Shown one piece after another: positions 1 through 7,700 of a stretch of 20,675 nucleotides of DNA. The number at the start of each line of letters is the position of its first letter. Positions within the stretch are counted from its first letter, which is position 1. Position numbers and translations under genes: made by a program. The notes beneath the pieces are model-generated. The model was not told where the DNA came from, did no database searches, and saw only the letters and a program-made list of their open reading frames with translations. The DNA is from an uncultured bacterium (GTDB taxonomy: Bacteria; Patescibacteriota; Minisyncoccia; Phycocordibacterales; PALSA-1337): positions 1 to 20,675 of the forward strand of contig CAIVGA010000042.1 in assembly GCA_903905325.1 (NCBI GenBank), written 5' to 3'.

Positions 1-173
1 ACAATAAATCTCGCAGACTCAAATAGGCCGAATTCGATTCCTGAAATATAAATTATTCAGAGAAAAAAAAGGTGTGCAAACAATTAACTCGGCTTAGGGC
101 TGTGTATGCCGTGATTCTACCTCTTGGCTATTACAGAAGTCAAGAAAATATAAGTTTACATCGAGTGGAAAAC
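1..173. other. Left edge, no gene recognised
   Basis: This stretch lies beyond the rplB terminator. I see no convincing coding sequence, tRNA or other RNA gene in it on either strand. It has an A-run (about 62-70) and a short TTCGATTC-like string near 37 that resembles a T-loop but lacks a pairing stem. The ribosomal genes that usually follow rplB are not here. Confidence 0.5.
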
Positions 174-203
174 AAAAAAGACCCACGTATATGGGTCTTT
201 TTT
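174..203. terminator. Bidirectional intrinsic terminator after rplB
   Basis: GACCCA (180-185) pairs with TGGGTC (192-197) across a 6-nt loop. A run of six A (174-179) precedes the stem and six T (198-203) follow it, so the hairpin plus U-tract works on both strands. It lies 24 bases beyond the rplB stop codon and should end the tuf-rplB transcript. Confidence 0.85.
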
Positions 204-227
204 GAGTTTTTTACTACGCAACAGCCT

Positions 228-1085
228 TTACATTGTCGCCTTAACTTTCTTCTTACCAACTTGGCGGCGTGAGACAATAAATATATTTGAGTATTTCTTT
301 GGAGTGCGTGTCTTCTGACCTTTACCGGCTGGCTTACCCCAACGAGTCTTAAGTCTGCGTAGACCACGACCTTGGCGCTGTTCACCTCCACCGTATGGGT
401 GATCCACTGGGTTCTGAGCTGTTCCGCGAACTGTTGGGCGAATGCCCATCCAACGTGTGCGACCAGCTTTACCAATATTCACGAGGCGATTTTCTTCATT
501 TGAAACTGCTCCGATACTTGCCCATGCATCTTCGTGAACTTTACGAATTTCTGTCGAAGGCATCTTGATGTGAGTGTAACCAGCATCGTTAGCGATAACC
601 TGAGCAAAAGATCCTGCTGAACGAACAAGCTTGGATCCACTTTCTGGCTTGATTTCTATATTGTAAATAAATGTACCAACTGGGATGTTCTTAAGAGGAA
701 GGCGGTTACCAGTCAAAATAGGAGCTTTTTCTGAAACAATAAAGGAATTACCTACTTTCATGGTCTTTGGCAAGAGAACGTAACGCTTTTCACCGTCTTT
801 GTAGTTAACTAAACCGATATAACCAGTACGAAAAGGATCATATTCTACGGTCTTTACTGTGGCATTCATGTCTTTCTTGTCATACATGAAATCGATCATG
901 CGATAAAGCTTCTTGTGACCTCCACCCTTATGACGAACTGTGATACGACCATGAGAGTTGCGGCCCATGTCACGCTTAAAACCTACTGTAAGAGGACCAT
1001 AAGGCTCGCTAGCAGTAAGATATTGCTTGAATGGCAATACTGTCATGTGTCGGCGTGATTTTGTTGTTGGTCGGAATGATTTCAT
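228..1085 (-). CDS. rplB: 50S ribosomal protein L2 (uL2)
   Basis: This is uL2, a primary 23S rRNA-binding protein needed for subunit association and peptidyl-transferase activity. Its 285 residues are a little longer than the 273 of E. coli. The N-terminus (MKSFRPTTKSRR), the GRNSHGRITVRHKGGGHK segment near residues 41-58 and the C-terminal NPVDHP-GGGE motif are all recognisable. The His of DHP (E. coli His229, linked to peptidyl transfer) is kept, whereas the next conserved His of HPHGGG is Tyr here (HPYGGG). The basic tail ends in GKKKVKATM. It is the last gene of the tuf-rpsJ-rplC-rplD-rplW-rplB run, 42 bases after rplW, with a terminator directly downstream. No Shine-Dalgarno sequence precedes the ATG. 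The start is set by the conserved N-terminus. Confidence 0.97.
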   Translation of the reverse strand: MKSFRPTTKSRRHMTVLPFKQYLTASEPYGPLTVGFKRDMGRNSHGRITVRHKGGGHKKLYRMIDFMYDKKDMNATVKTVEYDPFRTGYIGLVNYKDGEKRYVLLPKTMKVGNSFIVSEKAPILTGNRLPLKNIPVGTFIYNIEIKPESGSKLVRSAGSFAQVIANDAGYTHIKMPSTEIRKVHEDAWASIGAVSNEENRLVNIGKAGRTRWMGIRPTVRGTAQNPVDHPYGGGEQRQGRGLRRLKTRWGKPAGKGQKTRTPKKYSNIFIVSRRQVGKKKVKATM

Positions 1086-1127
1086 GATGGTTTATTAATG
1101 AATGAAAAATTTATGTGAAAATGATTT

Positions 1128-1415
1128 CTATACAAAGTCTATCTTATCGCCTTTCTTAAGAGTAACAATGGCTTTACGAAGTCCAGCGACTGTTCCCTTT
1201 CTACCACGAACAAAGATATTCTTTGTTGGCATGTTGGCAACAGCGATCTTGACTGGAGTAACTTTGTAAAGTCCTTTGATAGCTTGAGTGATTTGCTGTT
1301 TGTTGGCCTTTTTTGTGACAACAAAAGTATAAACTCCACCTTGGCTCAAAACACCAGACTTCTCTGTAACATGAGGGTGGATAATAACTGATTTTGGATC
1401 GAATGTAGTAGTCAT
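1128..1415 (-). CDS. rplW: 50S ribosomal protein L23 (uL23)
   Basis: This is uL23, which binds 23S rRNA domain III beside the peptide exit tunnel and, by family knowledge, docks trigger factor and SRP. The 95 residues are a normal length. Visible family features are the PHVTEKS segment (about residues 14-20), the VTKKANKQQITQAIKGLYKV helix region and the VRGRKGTVAGLRKAIVTLKKGDKI region with its basic loop. It starts 5 bases after the rplD stop codon, so translation is probably coupled. No Shine-Dalgarno sequence is seen upstream. Confidence 0.96.
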   Translation of the reverse strand: MTTTFDPKSVIIHPHVTEKSGVLSQGGVYTFVVTKKANKQQITQAIKGLYKVTPVKIAVANMPTKNIFVRGRKGTVAGLRKAIVTLKKGDKIDFV

Positions 1416-1420
1416 GATGG

Positions 1421-2083
1421 TTATTTGGCGTCGGCGACGATAAGATTCTTAAACGATGCTTCTGGATTTGAAACTATCAAGTACGTGTGATTCAAAATAG
1501 AAACAGGGTTAATATTGCGGAATTCCTCGACAGAAATATTACTAAAGTTTCTAAAACTCTTCGTAACAGCATCTGACTTGGCATCCATAGCGATAATAGC
1601 TGTATTTACTTTCTTTGTTGAAAGCTTCTCATAACCCTTGATACCGGCAAATGCTGACAAAATAACCTTAGCATCAGCTGTCTTTGGTGCCTTCATGGAC
1701 AATGAGTCTACAAAAAGTATTTCTCCATCCTTAAACTTACGAGAAAGGATAGTGTAAAGAGCTTTTGTACGAGTCTTTTTGTTGATCTTACGAGCAAAAT
1801 TCTTGTCATTACGAGGACCGTGTGCACCTCCACCAACCCAGATAGGAGAACGACTAGAACCGTGACGAGCACGACCAGTACCTTTCTGCTTCCAAGGCTT
1901 TTTACCTCCACCACGAACTTCTCCACGAGTCTTTGTATGAGCGATAGGATTGCGAGAATTTGAATTCATGAGGCGAACAACTTCGTGCACCAAATCGGCA
2001 TTCCAAGGAACACCAAAAACGCTTTCTGGAAGATTGATCTTTCCTGCTGATTTACCTGTTTGATTATATAGTGTTGCTTCCAT
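1421..2083 (-). CDS. rplD: 50S ribosomal protein L4 (uL4)
   Basis: This is uL4, which lines the exit tunnel and in several bacteria also represses its own S10 operon by binding the leader mRNA. Its 220 residues match bacterial L4. The extended tunnel loop is clear: TKTRGEVRGGGKKPWKQKG, then TGRARHGSSRSPIWVGGG, at about residues 50-90. The C-terminal part carries the Rossmann-like fold. It lies 36 bases after rplC and 5 bases before rplW. Given the structured leader upstream of tuf, uL4 is one candidate for feedback regulator of this operon, which is an inference only. Confidence 0.96.
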   Translation of the reverse strand: MEATLYNQTGKSAGKINLPESVFGVPWNADLVHEVVRLMNSNSRNPIAHTKTRGEVRGGGKKPWKQKGTGRARHGSSRSPIWVGGGAHGPRNDKNFARKINKKTRTKALYTILSRKFKDGEILFVDSLSMKAPKTADAKVILSAFAGIKGYEKLSTKKVNTAIIAMDAKSDAVTKSFRNFSNISVEEFRNINPVSILNHTYLIVSNPEASFKNLIVADAK

Positions 2084-2119
2084 GATATTGAATGAATTGG
2101 CTGGATATTATGCGACAGC

Positions 2120-2743
2120 TTATGCGGCGACAATCTCCACTAATGTACCGCGTCGACCTGGTATAGCCCCAGAAACATACAGGATACTCTCTTCTGGGTC
2201 AATATGGATGACCTTGAGGTTCTTGACTGTAATACGATCACTACCCATACGACCCGCCATGCGCATACCTACTGGTACGTGCGTGCGCAAGCCACCTCCG
2301 ATAGATCCTGGTTCACGCTCAGAGTGTTTCTGACCGTGTGTACGAGGTCCTCCACCGAATCCATGACGCTTGACCACGCCTTGAAAACCTTTACCCTTAG
2401 AAATGGCACTGACAACGAGATTGTCGCCAGCTTTAAATTGAGAAAGATCTATCTTGTCACCAACTTTAAGAACGGTGTCAGATTTTGACCCAGCTTCAAT
2501 ACGGAATTCTGACAAAGCAGCAAAGTTACCGAGGTCCTTGAAATGACCTTTCATAGGCTTTGTGATACGTGCAGGATTTCTAACACCTTCACCAACCTGA
2601 ACAGCTTCGTAACCATCATTGTCCTTTGTGCGGATTTGAGTGACAGTATTCCCACGAGCAGAAACCAATGTAACAGGAATAGCTGTGCCTTTAGCATCAT
2701 AAATCTGGGACATATTTAGTTTTCTTCCAAGGATGAATTTCAT
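2120..2743 (-). CDS. rplC: 50S ribosomal protein L3 (uL3)
   Basis: This is uL3, an early-assembly 23S rRNA-binding protein whose long loop reaches toward the peptidyl-transferase centre. Its 207 residues are close to E. coli (209). It begins MKFILGRKLNMSQIY, the bacterial form of the L3 N-terminus. The loop GFQGVVKRHGFGGGPRTHGQ, followed by HSEREPGSIGG, lies near residues 125-155 and includes the Gln that PrmB methylates in other bacteria. It follows rpsJ after a 60-base gap, the largest in this operon. An AT-rich TATAAA lies 7 bases before the ATG and could be an internal promoter, but no good -35 accompanies it. Confidence 0.96.
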   Translation of the reverse strand: MKFILGRKLNMSQIYDAKGTAIPVTLVSARGNTVTQIRTKDNDGYEAVQVGEGVRNPARITKPMKGHFKDLGNFAALSEFRIEAGSKSDTVLKVGDKIDLSQFKAGDNLVVSAISKGKGFQGVVKRHGFGGGPRTHGQKHSEREPGSIGGGLRTHVPVGMRMAGRMGSDRITVKNLKVIHIDPEESILYVSGAIPGRRGTLVEIVAA

Positions 2744-2803
2744 GGCGGTATTTATAGCGTGCTGAATAATTTCGTGTGTAATTTCTTATATTTTCTACAT
2801 TTC

Positions 2804-3196
2804 CTACATCATTTTTACGTCAATATTCACACCTGAAGGCAAGTTCATATTGGTCAAAGCCTCTATCACCTTTGGATTTGGGTTGATGATATCGATAAGA
2901 CGCTTATGAACGCGCATTTCAAACTGTTCACGTGAATTTTTGTCGATGAATGACGAACGATTGACTGTATATTTCTTGATCTCTGTTGGCAATGGAACTG
3001 GACCATGCACTTCGACATCATGTCGTGTAGCTGTATCCATGATCTGCTTCAATGATGCATCAAGAATCTTGTGCTCATAGGCGCGGATGCGAATGCGCAA
3101 ATGAGGAATTTCACTTGAAACCTTGGCTTTGTGGGCACGAGCAGGCTTGTGAGCAGCTACCGCTTTGGTTGTTTCTGTTTTCTTTGCAGTAGGCAT
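2804..3196 (-). CDS. rpsJ: 30S ribosomal protein S10 (uS10) with N-terminal extension
   Basis: This is uS10, part of the 30S head and, as NusE, of antitermination complexes in other bacteria. The core from about residue 31 (PHLRIRIRAYEHKILD) to the end (SGVNIDVKMM) is a complete S10, with GPVPLPT and the RSSFIDKNSREQFEMRVHKR loop. Standard S10 has about 102 residues. This one has 130 because of a lysine- and alanine-rich extension of about 28 residues containing AHKPARAHKAK. There is no internal Met at the usual S10 start, so the extension is probably translated. It follows tuf by 43 bases. The extension is likely disordered and RNA-binding, which is inferred from composition. Confidence 0.95.
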   Translation of the reverse strand: MPTAKKTETTKAVAAHKPARAHKAKVSSEIPHLRIRIRAYEHKILDASLKQIMDTATRHDVEVHGPVPLPTEIKKYTVNRSSFIDKNSREQFEMRVHKRLIDIINPNPKVIEALTNMNLPSGVNIDVKMM

Positions 3197-3239
3197 AGTA
3201 ATAAAGTTAATTAATGAGTGAAATTTATTGGGAGCAAAA

Positions 3240-4427
3240 CTATGCGATGACTTTTGTTACAACTCCGGCACCGACAGTCTTACCTCCTTCACGAACAGCA
3301 AAACGCTGTTGCGCATCTAGAGCGACTGGAGCAACGAGTTTAACTTTGAAAGTAACTGTATCTCCTGGCATAACCATTTCTACCTTTTCTGCCAATGTTA
3401 CTTCACCAGTAACGTCTGTCGTACGAATATAGAACTGAGGCTTATATCCTGTGAAGAATGGTGTGTGGCGACCTCCCTCTTCTTTCTTCAAAACGTAAAC
3501 TTCAGCTTCAAATTCTGTATGTGGCTTAACAGAGCCAGTTTTTGCCAAAACTTGACCACGGGAAACATCATCTTTGGCTGTACCACGGAGGAGGAGTCCA
3601 GCATTGTCTCCGGCAATACCTTCTTTGAGAGACTTGTTGAACATTTCAATACCAGTGATAGTAGTCTTTGTTGTATCTCTAAATCCAACGATTTCTACTT
3701 CCTCACCAACCTTGATCTGACCGCGTTCAATACGACCAGTAACGACTGTACCACGACCTTCGATTGAGAAAATATCCTCAATAGGCATAAGGAATGGCTT
3801 GTCGACTTCACGAACTGGCATAGGAATAAAGGTATCAAGAGCATTCATAAGCTCATCGATCTTGGCTGTGTAAGCAGGATCACCTTCGAGGGCCTTGAGA
3901 GCTGAGCCACGAATAACTGGAACATCCTTTCCATCGAAACCATTCTTTGTGAGAAGTTCACGCACCTCTTCTTCAACTAGATCTAGAAGGTCTTTCTCTG
4001 GAACGAGGTCGCACTTGTTAAGGAAAACCAGTACACGTGGAACACCAACCTGCTTTGCAAGAAGAATGTGTTCGCGTGTCTGTGGCATAACACCGTCAGT
4101 AGCAGAAACAACGAGAATAGCACCGTCCATCTGGGCAGCACCTGTAATCATGTTCTTGATATAGTCGGCGTGTCCTGGAGCATCGATGTGAGCATAGTGA
4201 CGAGTAGGAGACTCATACTCAACGTGCGCTAGTGAGATAGTAACAGTCTTTGATGCATCACGAACTGTACCTCCTTTTGTAATATCTGCGTAAGCTTTTT
4301 CCTTGGCCAAGCCTTTCTTTGCTTGGACAACAAGAATAGCGGCGGTCAAAGTTGACTTGCCGTGGTCGACGTGACCAATGGTGCCGACATTTACGTGCGG
4401 CTTGGAACGATTGAATTCTGCTGCCAT
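3240..4427 (-). CDS. tuf: Translation elongation factor Tu (EF-Tu)
   Basis: This GTPase delivers aminoacyl-tRNA to the ribosome. Its 395 residues are the full bacterial length. Visible GTPase motifs are G1 GHVDHGKST (18-26), G3 DAPGH (82-86), G4 NKCD and G5 SAL. Domains 2 and 3 are intact, with GRGTVVTGRIERG and GGRHTPFF. Two G-domain sites are unusual. The switch I motif RGITI is replaced by SKTVTI (59-64) within an altered stretch from about residue 46, although the Mg-coordinating Thr (T63) is kept. The Cys of the usual DCPGH is Ala. It is the first gene of the S10-type operon, with its own candidate promoter and a structured leader ending 18 bases before the ATG. Confidence 0.97.
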   Translation of the reverse strand: MAAEFNRSKPHVNVGTIGHVDHGKSTLTAAILVVQAKKGLAKEKAYADITKGGTVRDASKTVTISLAHVEYESPTRHYAHIDAPGHADYIKNMITGAAQMDGAILVVSATDGVMPQTREHILLAKQVGVPRVLVFLNKCDLVPEKDLLDLVEEEVRELLTKNGFDGKDVPVIRGSALKALEGDPAYTAKIDELMNALDTFIPMPVREVDKPFLMPIEDIFSIEGRGTVVTGRIERGQIKVGEEVEIVGFRDTTKTTITGIEMFNKSLKEGIAGDNAGLLLRGTAKDDVSRGQVLAKTGSVKPHTEFEAEVYVLKKEEGGRHTPFFTGYKPQFYIRTTDVTGEVTLAEKVEMVMPGDTVTFKVKLVAPVALDAQQRFAVREGGKTVGAGVVTKVIA

Positions 4428-4445
4428 ATGATTATTGATTTAGTG

Positions 4446-4516
4446 CTTTGGCTCGCTTCGTTCGGGCGTGAGTGTCTCTATTTTCATAAAGACGGTCCGA
4501 GCGACGAGGGCCAAAG
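4446..4516 (-). ncRNA. Structured 5' leader RNA of the tuf-S10 operon
   Basis: On the minus strand two arms of 20 bases (4516-4497 and 4465-4446) pair at 16 of 20 positions, broken only by single mismatches. They enclose a perfect 8-bp hairpin (4493-4474) of GTCTTTAT and ATAGAGAC (one G-U pair) closed by a GAAA tetraloop. Unpaired strands of 3 and 8 bases separate the two helices. The element lies inside the predicted transcript and ends 18 bases before the tuf ATG, where it could control initiation. No T-run follows, so it is not an ordinary terminator. It could be a ribosomal-protein or EF-Tu autoregulatory leader; I do not recognise it as a known class. Confidence 0.6.
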
Positions 4517-4569
4517 ATAAATTATTAATAGTTACGTTAATAAAAACGCTTGGGTAAGCGATGGGACAC

Positions 4570-4597
4570 ATACTAGCATGCTGTGAAATCTTGTCAA
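4570..4597 (-). promoter_or_regulatory. Candidate sigma-70-type promoter of the tuf operon
   Basis: On the minus strand a perfect -35 TTGACA (4597-4592) is followed after 16 bases by TAGTAT (4575-4570), with an extended -10 TG one base upstream. Transcription would start near 4563 and give a leader of about 136 bases that contains the structured element. It lies just downstream of the tandem terminators of the preceding gene, as expected for an independent unit. Confidence 0.6.
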
Positions 4598-4604
4598 ATC
4601 TAAT

Positions 4605-4625
4605 AACAAAAAGCGGGTCGCCCGC
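4605..4625 (-). terminator. Intrinsic terminator, second of a tandem pair
   Basis: On the minus strand GCGGG-CGA-CCCGC (4625-4613) is followed by TTTTTGTT (4612-4605). It backs up the terminator at 4638-4662 and separates the giant surface-protein transcript from the tuf promoter. Confidence 0.75.
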
Positions 4626-4637
4626 ATCGGCGCGGAT

Positions 4638-4662
4638 AACAAAAACTCCCCTTTCGAGGAGT
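4638..4662 (-). terminator. Intrinsic terminator, first of a tandem pair
   Basis: On the minus strand ACTCCTC pairs with GGGGAGT around a GAAA tetraloop (4662-4645), followed by TTTTTGT. It lies about 58 bases after the stop codon of the giant surface-protein gene. Confidence 0.85.
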
Positions 4663-4720
4663 CTCTGTCTTTAATAATCAATTGTTACTTCCTGGCAAAA
4701 TTCAGGCAGAATCAGAATCT

Positions 4721-7700
4721 TTATTTACCTGTAAAGAATGACCAGATAGCATCCCAAATAGAGGCAGTGTTTGATGCTACACCATTCACTGCTGCTGTAG
4801 GACTAAGAGTTAATGTTACAGTTGATGAAACAGACTCTCCACTAGCATTTTGACAAACTAATGTATAAGTTTTATTCGCTGATATTTGACCCATGGCTTG
4901 AGCACCTCCAGCTTTGGCCTTAGCGCCAGTCCAACTACCATTAGCAGTACATGAGGTTGGACTACCAGTTACTGCCCATCTAAGAGTCACAGCTGTTGCT
5001 TTGGCAATATTTAGATTGTTGGCAACATTGTTAGCTGTTAGAGAAAGAGTAAGTGGATTACTATTTACGACAGCGAAGTTTGCCCTAAATGTCATGTAAT
5101 CCCCCGCCACGGTAAATATAAATGGATTGGAAGTAGATATCGAATTACCGCTAGGATCTGTCCAGTCGGTGAAGGTGTAGCCTGGATTAGCTGTAGCTAC
5201 GAGATTAGCTGATGCATTAGCAGCGTATGGTCCTCCGCCGGTGACTGTACCACCAGTCGACGCAGAAGTTGTGACTGTGTATGTAGTAACGGCAGCTACC
5301 ACAAGTGCACTCCTATTGAATGTACTAATAGCAGTATTCAATGTTTGAGTAGCAGCATCTATAGTAGACTGAGTGGCTCCTGAATTATTCTTGGCTACCT
5401 TAGCGGTAGTAAGTGCCGCATCCAATGTGTTATAGGCGGTTTGAGTAAAGTTTCCATTAGCGCTACCGATAACAGCCATTTTCTCTGCATCATAGGCATT
5501 ATTAATAGACGTAATTAGATTTGCATAATTAATAGTTACAGTATTCTGTCCGGCGGCTTGAGCAGCGGCTTGAGCAGCGGCATCAGCCTGAGCTTGTGCA
5601 GCGGCCTGAGCAGCAGCTTGAGCAGCAGCTTGAGCAGCAGCCTGAGTAGCAGCCTGAGTAGCAGCTTGAGCTTGTGCAGCGGCCTGAGCAGCGGCCTGAG
5701 CAGCAGCTTGTGCTTGAGCTTGTGCAGCGGCCTGAGCAGCGGCCTGAGCGGCAGCTTGTGCTTGAGCTTGTGCAGCGGCCTGAGCAGCGGCTTGAGCAGC
5801 GGCATCAGCCTGAGCTTGTGCGGCGGCTTGTGCTTGAGCTTGTGCGGCGGCCTGAGCAGCAGCTTGTGCTTGAGCTTGTGCGGCGGCTTGAGCAGCAGCC
5901 TGCGCAGCAGCATCAGACACAGAACTTCCTACTGTTATTTGATTACTTGAAGCCACACTTGTATATCCAGCATCTTTTAGATATCTAAATTCATATGAAC
6001 CTGATACTGTCGGAGCAGTAACATCGAATGTACAACTTGTAACACATCCATTTGTATATTTCCAAGCACCATAAGATGTATTTGCATCTCCAACTTTATA
6101 TAGACTTACCCAATCATTAGGATTACTACTTCTTGTAGCAGGAGCTGACCATGTAAGAGTTAGCTGTGCGCCTGTTGCAACAGATGCTGGGGCAGTAAGA
6201 GAATAAGTAGTATTCGTATTGGTATTCGAAGTTGCAACAGTTAACGGAGAACAGTTAACTACAACTGCCGCACCATTAGCTGTCGTAACTGTGACAGACG
6301 CTGTCTTTGTACCAACTGTACTATAATACCAACTTCCAAAAGAACTTGATCCATAAAAACCATCTGTACCAGTCCAGTTATACCAAGTATTTCCTGCCCC
6401 CAATCCAGTAGGAAGTGAACCGACACCGTTAATTCCTATGGCCCAAAACACAGTAGAACCAGGAAGTACAGATGTAATAGGATTCCAAGCAAGGTCAGTA
6501 GCATGACATGAACCACCAGCCTGAGCATCAGCTTGTGCTTGAGCAAAGTTAGCTACTAGAGAACGAGCTGCAGTAGCAGTGAATTGATATGTTGCTGTAC
6601 TTACGACTGCTGTACCTGTAACTTCTGTCCAACCTGTGAAGTGATATCCAGTAGCTGCGGTTGCTGTAAGAGTAACTTGTGCACCTGAGTTGTATGATCC
6701 AGCACCAGAGACTGTTCCACCATTGGAAGGACTGGCTGAGGTAGAGATTGAGTATGTGGTGACGTTAGCGGGGGGTGCAGTTATATTGAAATTGACAATA
6801 TTACTCTCTGAACCATAAAAGTCAACAACAGATACAGCTACGTTACCAGTAGAAAGTGAGGTAGGTATGCTGAATGCCATATCAACAGAATCAAGAGTTG
6901 TAGGAGAAATATATAGTGACTGACTACCTTGTGACAAATGTATCTTGTCTGGATTTGCAAATACACTTCCATAGATAGTAGCTTGTGCTCCGATAACACC
7001 AGGTGTAGGTGCTATAGATGTTATGTGTAGACCAGATGAACCTGCTTGAGCTTGTGCGGCGGCCTGAGCAGCAGCGGCCTGAGCAGCAGCGGCCTGATCA
7101 GCAGCTTGTGCTTGAGCATCAGCTTGAGTCGTATTCGTATTGGTATTCGAGTTAGTGTTTGAATTCGTACCACTACCAGAAGTACCAGTTGTTCCCGTAC
7201 TTGCTGCTGGATTAACAGAACTTGTAAAATCTGATATTCCTTTGTTCAATACTCTAACAGCGGAATCAACCGTTGCTTGAGTTGCATTTGCACCTATACC
7301 TGTAGCAAAGTTGATAGATGAGTTTAGTGAGTTAACTATATTTTGTGCATACTGACCAGGTCCAGTACCAATACTTGCTGAATTGATCAGGCCATGTGCA
7401 GTAGCAAGAGCGGTGTTAAGTGCCGAATAGTCTACTGAGTTATTTGTAACTTGGGCCACACCAACTAGAGACAAAGTAACTCCACAGAATGAACCCCAAG
7501 GATATGTAGTAACTCCATTTTTTGTTGATCCTGTGAAACTTGGAAGTGTACCTACTGACGTGACACGAATAACTCCTGACTGACCTGCAGTAAGTAGACC
7601 CTGGTGAACAGCAGCTGCTGCAATAGCTGAGTCATTTGTATATGGACCTGAGCCCCAAACGCTTCCTGCTGTTGTACCTGTATATACCTGATCTGCAGGA

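Noticed and set aside
1..60. tRNA or tmRNA fragment suggested by a TTCGATTC string and ACTCAAAT
   Set aside because: No pairing stem flanks the would-be T-loop on either strand and no acceptor or CCA end is found.
5552..5911. Possible CRISPR array from the regular repeats
   Set aside because: Units are about 12 bases, contiguous, degenerate at third codon positions and without unique spacers. They code in frame for Ala/Gln.
5536..5988. Long open frames on the plus strand and in a second minus-strand frame across the A/Q repeat, giving Ser/Leu/Gly-, Gln/Arg- and Leu/Lys-rich proteins
   Set aside because: They mirror the 12-base repeat units of the real gene; the low-complexity translations and lack of starts with any signal show they are shadows.
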